A stretch of DNA of 64,000 nt from Enterococcus timonensis (GTDB lineage: Bacteria; Bacillota; Bacilli; Lactobacillales; Enterococcaceae): NCBI RefSeq assembly GCF_900104595.1, contig NZ_FNVY01000004.1:930001-994000 (forward strand), written 5' to 3'. Numbering within the stretch: position 1 is the stretch's first letter; the number at the start of each line of letters is the position of its first letter. A program made the translations under genes and the position numbers. This document shows positions 63,450 to 64,000 of this stretch, piece by piece. The notes under the pieces were generated by a model. It was given only the letters and a program-made list of their open reading frames with translations, was not told the origin of the DNA and did no database searches.

Positions 63450-64000
63450 TCAAATAAATCTTTGTACCCATCCCTCAAAAGTGTATTGGTCCATAATTTC
63501 TTTAAGAACTTCTTGGAATGGCGTATTCATGAACTCCTCTAGTCCTTCTAGGTCATCCACTCCCAAAATAAAAATATTTTTTTTATAATAAAAATCAGCC
63601 TGCTCAATATTTTTATTGTTCGTTATTAACTTTTTTTTCATGAACATAGCTTCCAAAGTTCGCAAGCTAATGCCAGACTGTCCATCCTGTAAAATTTCTA
63701 AAATAGCTCGACTTTCGTTTTGCATTTTAAGAAGATACTTATAGGATACTTTTGGTTGATAGGGAAATCCTTCCATGTCGTTATCAGTAGAAACAACATA
63801 AAGTTTCAAGCTGATGTTTCTTTTTAAAAAAGATTCTTTTACTTCTAGTAATTCCACAACTCTTCCTTTATCCCCGCCAATAAAAACTACATCATTTTTT
63901 ATATCTTGATTAACATTCAAGACGTCCTTAATTGGCTCAAGATCAATGTACTGTTTACTAAATATCAAATTGTATTTTTTACTGTCATCTTCATCAAAAG
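63450..64000 (-). CDS. Glycosyltransferase-like protein, C-terminal part (runs off window)
   Basis: The frame is open to the window edge (FDEDDSKKYNLIFSKQYI), so an N-terminal part lies beyond 64000. Features: VVFIGGDKGRVVELLEV, PKVSYKYLLKMQNESRAILE, then GQSGISLRTLEAMFMKKKLI. The last motif (G-x-S-x-R-x-x-E-x-x) is typical of the nucleotide-sugar half of CgeB- and capsule-type glycosyltransferases. Probably acts in polysaccharide synthesis. Confidence 0.6.
   Translation of the reverse strand, partial: FDEDDSKKYNLIFSKQYIDLEPIKDVLNVNQDIKNDVVFIGGDKGRVVELLEVKESFLKRNISLKLYVVSTDNDMEGFPYQPKVSYKYLLKMQNESRAILEILQDGQSGISLRTLEAMFMKKKLITNNKNIEQADFYYKKNIFILGVDDLEGLEEFMNTPFQEVLKEIMDQYTFEGWVQRFI

Noticed and set aside
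56698-64000. Prophage at the right end
   Set aside because: No integrase, terminase, capsid, tail or lysis genes; only IS elements and single defence or regulatory genes.

Overview
The window is low-GC Gram-positive DNA from the order Lactobacillales, most likely an Enterococcus or a close relative. The Rel protein is close to my memory of enterococcal RelA. The rexA-rexB nuclease pair, the fused RNase PH/RdgB protein, the MurE-type ligase resembling streptococcal MurE and the families DUF1149, DUF3013 and DUF2187 all fit that group. Species cannot be named from the sequence alone.

Bases 1-56,300 are mostly core genome, largely on the minus strand. In order: the start of an ABC permease gene cut by the window edge; hisS-aspS behind a T-box; a cell-wall amidase, a secreted NlpC/P60 hydrolase and a MurE-type ligase; dtd and relA; an operon mpg-DUF3013-prmA-rsmE-DeoC-like; rarA followed by a probable 6S RNA; a universal stress protein; a heterodimeric ABC exporter; acpS-alr-mazF; cshA; ddl-murF; dnaD-nth; an MscS channel; a DUF2798 membrane protein behind a structured attenuator-like leader; murI, an RNase PH-like/RdgB fusion, a phosphodiesterase and a CBS protein; pheS-pheT behind a second T-box; an HxlR regulator; rexB-rexA; then small membrane proteins, a TcyP-type symporter, DUF1149 and a HAD hydrolase.

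An ISL3 element at 41-42.5 kb, flanked by perfect 8-bp duplications, sits in the T-tract of the terminator of a toxin-antitoxin pair that joins a RelB/DinJ-type antitoxin to a MazF/PemK-type toxin. Between 32.7 and 40.6 kb, four copies of a roughly 80-100 bp hairpin repeat lie just after stop codons. Their arms differ in sequence but stay paired.

From about 56.3 kb to the end the window is accessory: a very basic protein of unknown function, an AbiE type IV toxin-antitoxin pair, a ComX/SigH-like sigma factor divergent from a ComK-like regulator (a possible competence switch), an IS3-family element without a target duplication flanked by two truncated-looking genes, and the 3' part of a glycosyltransferase-like gene running off the window.

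Functional threads: peptidoglycan synthesis and turnover (MurE-type ligase, Alr, Ddl, MurF, MurI, amidase, NlpC/P60); translation supply and stress (two T-boxes, Rel, Dtd, the c-di-AMP-binding-type CBS protein, 6S RNA); DNA repair (Mpg, Nth, RarA, RexAB, RdgB); and a mobile or defence-associated right end. I saw no tRNA, rRNA or CRISPR array.
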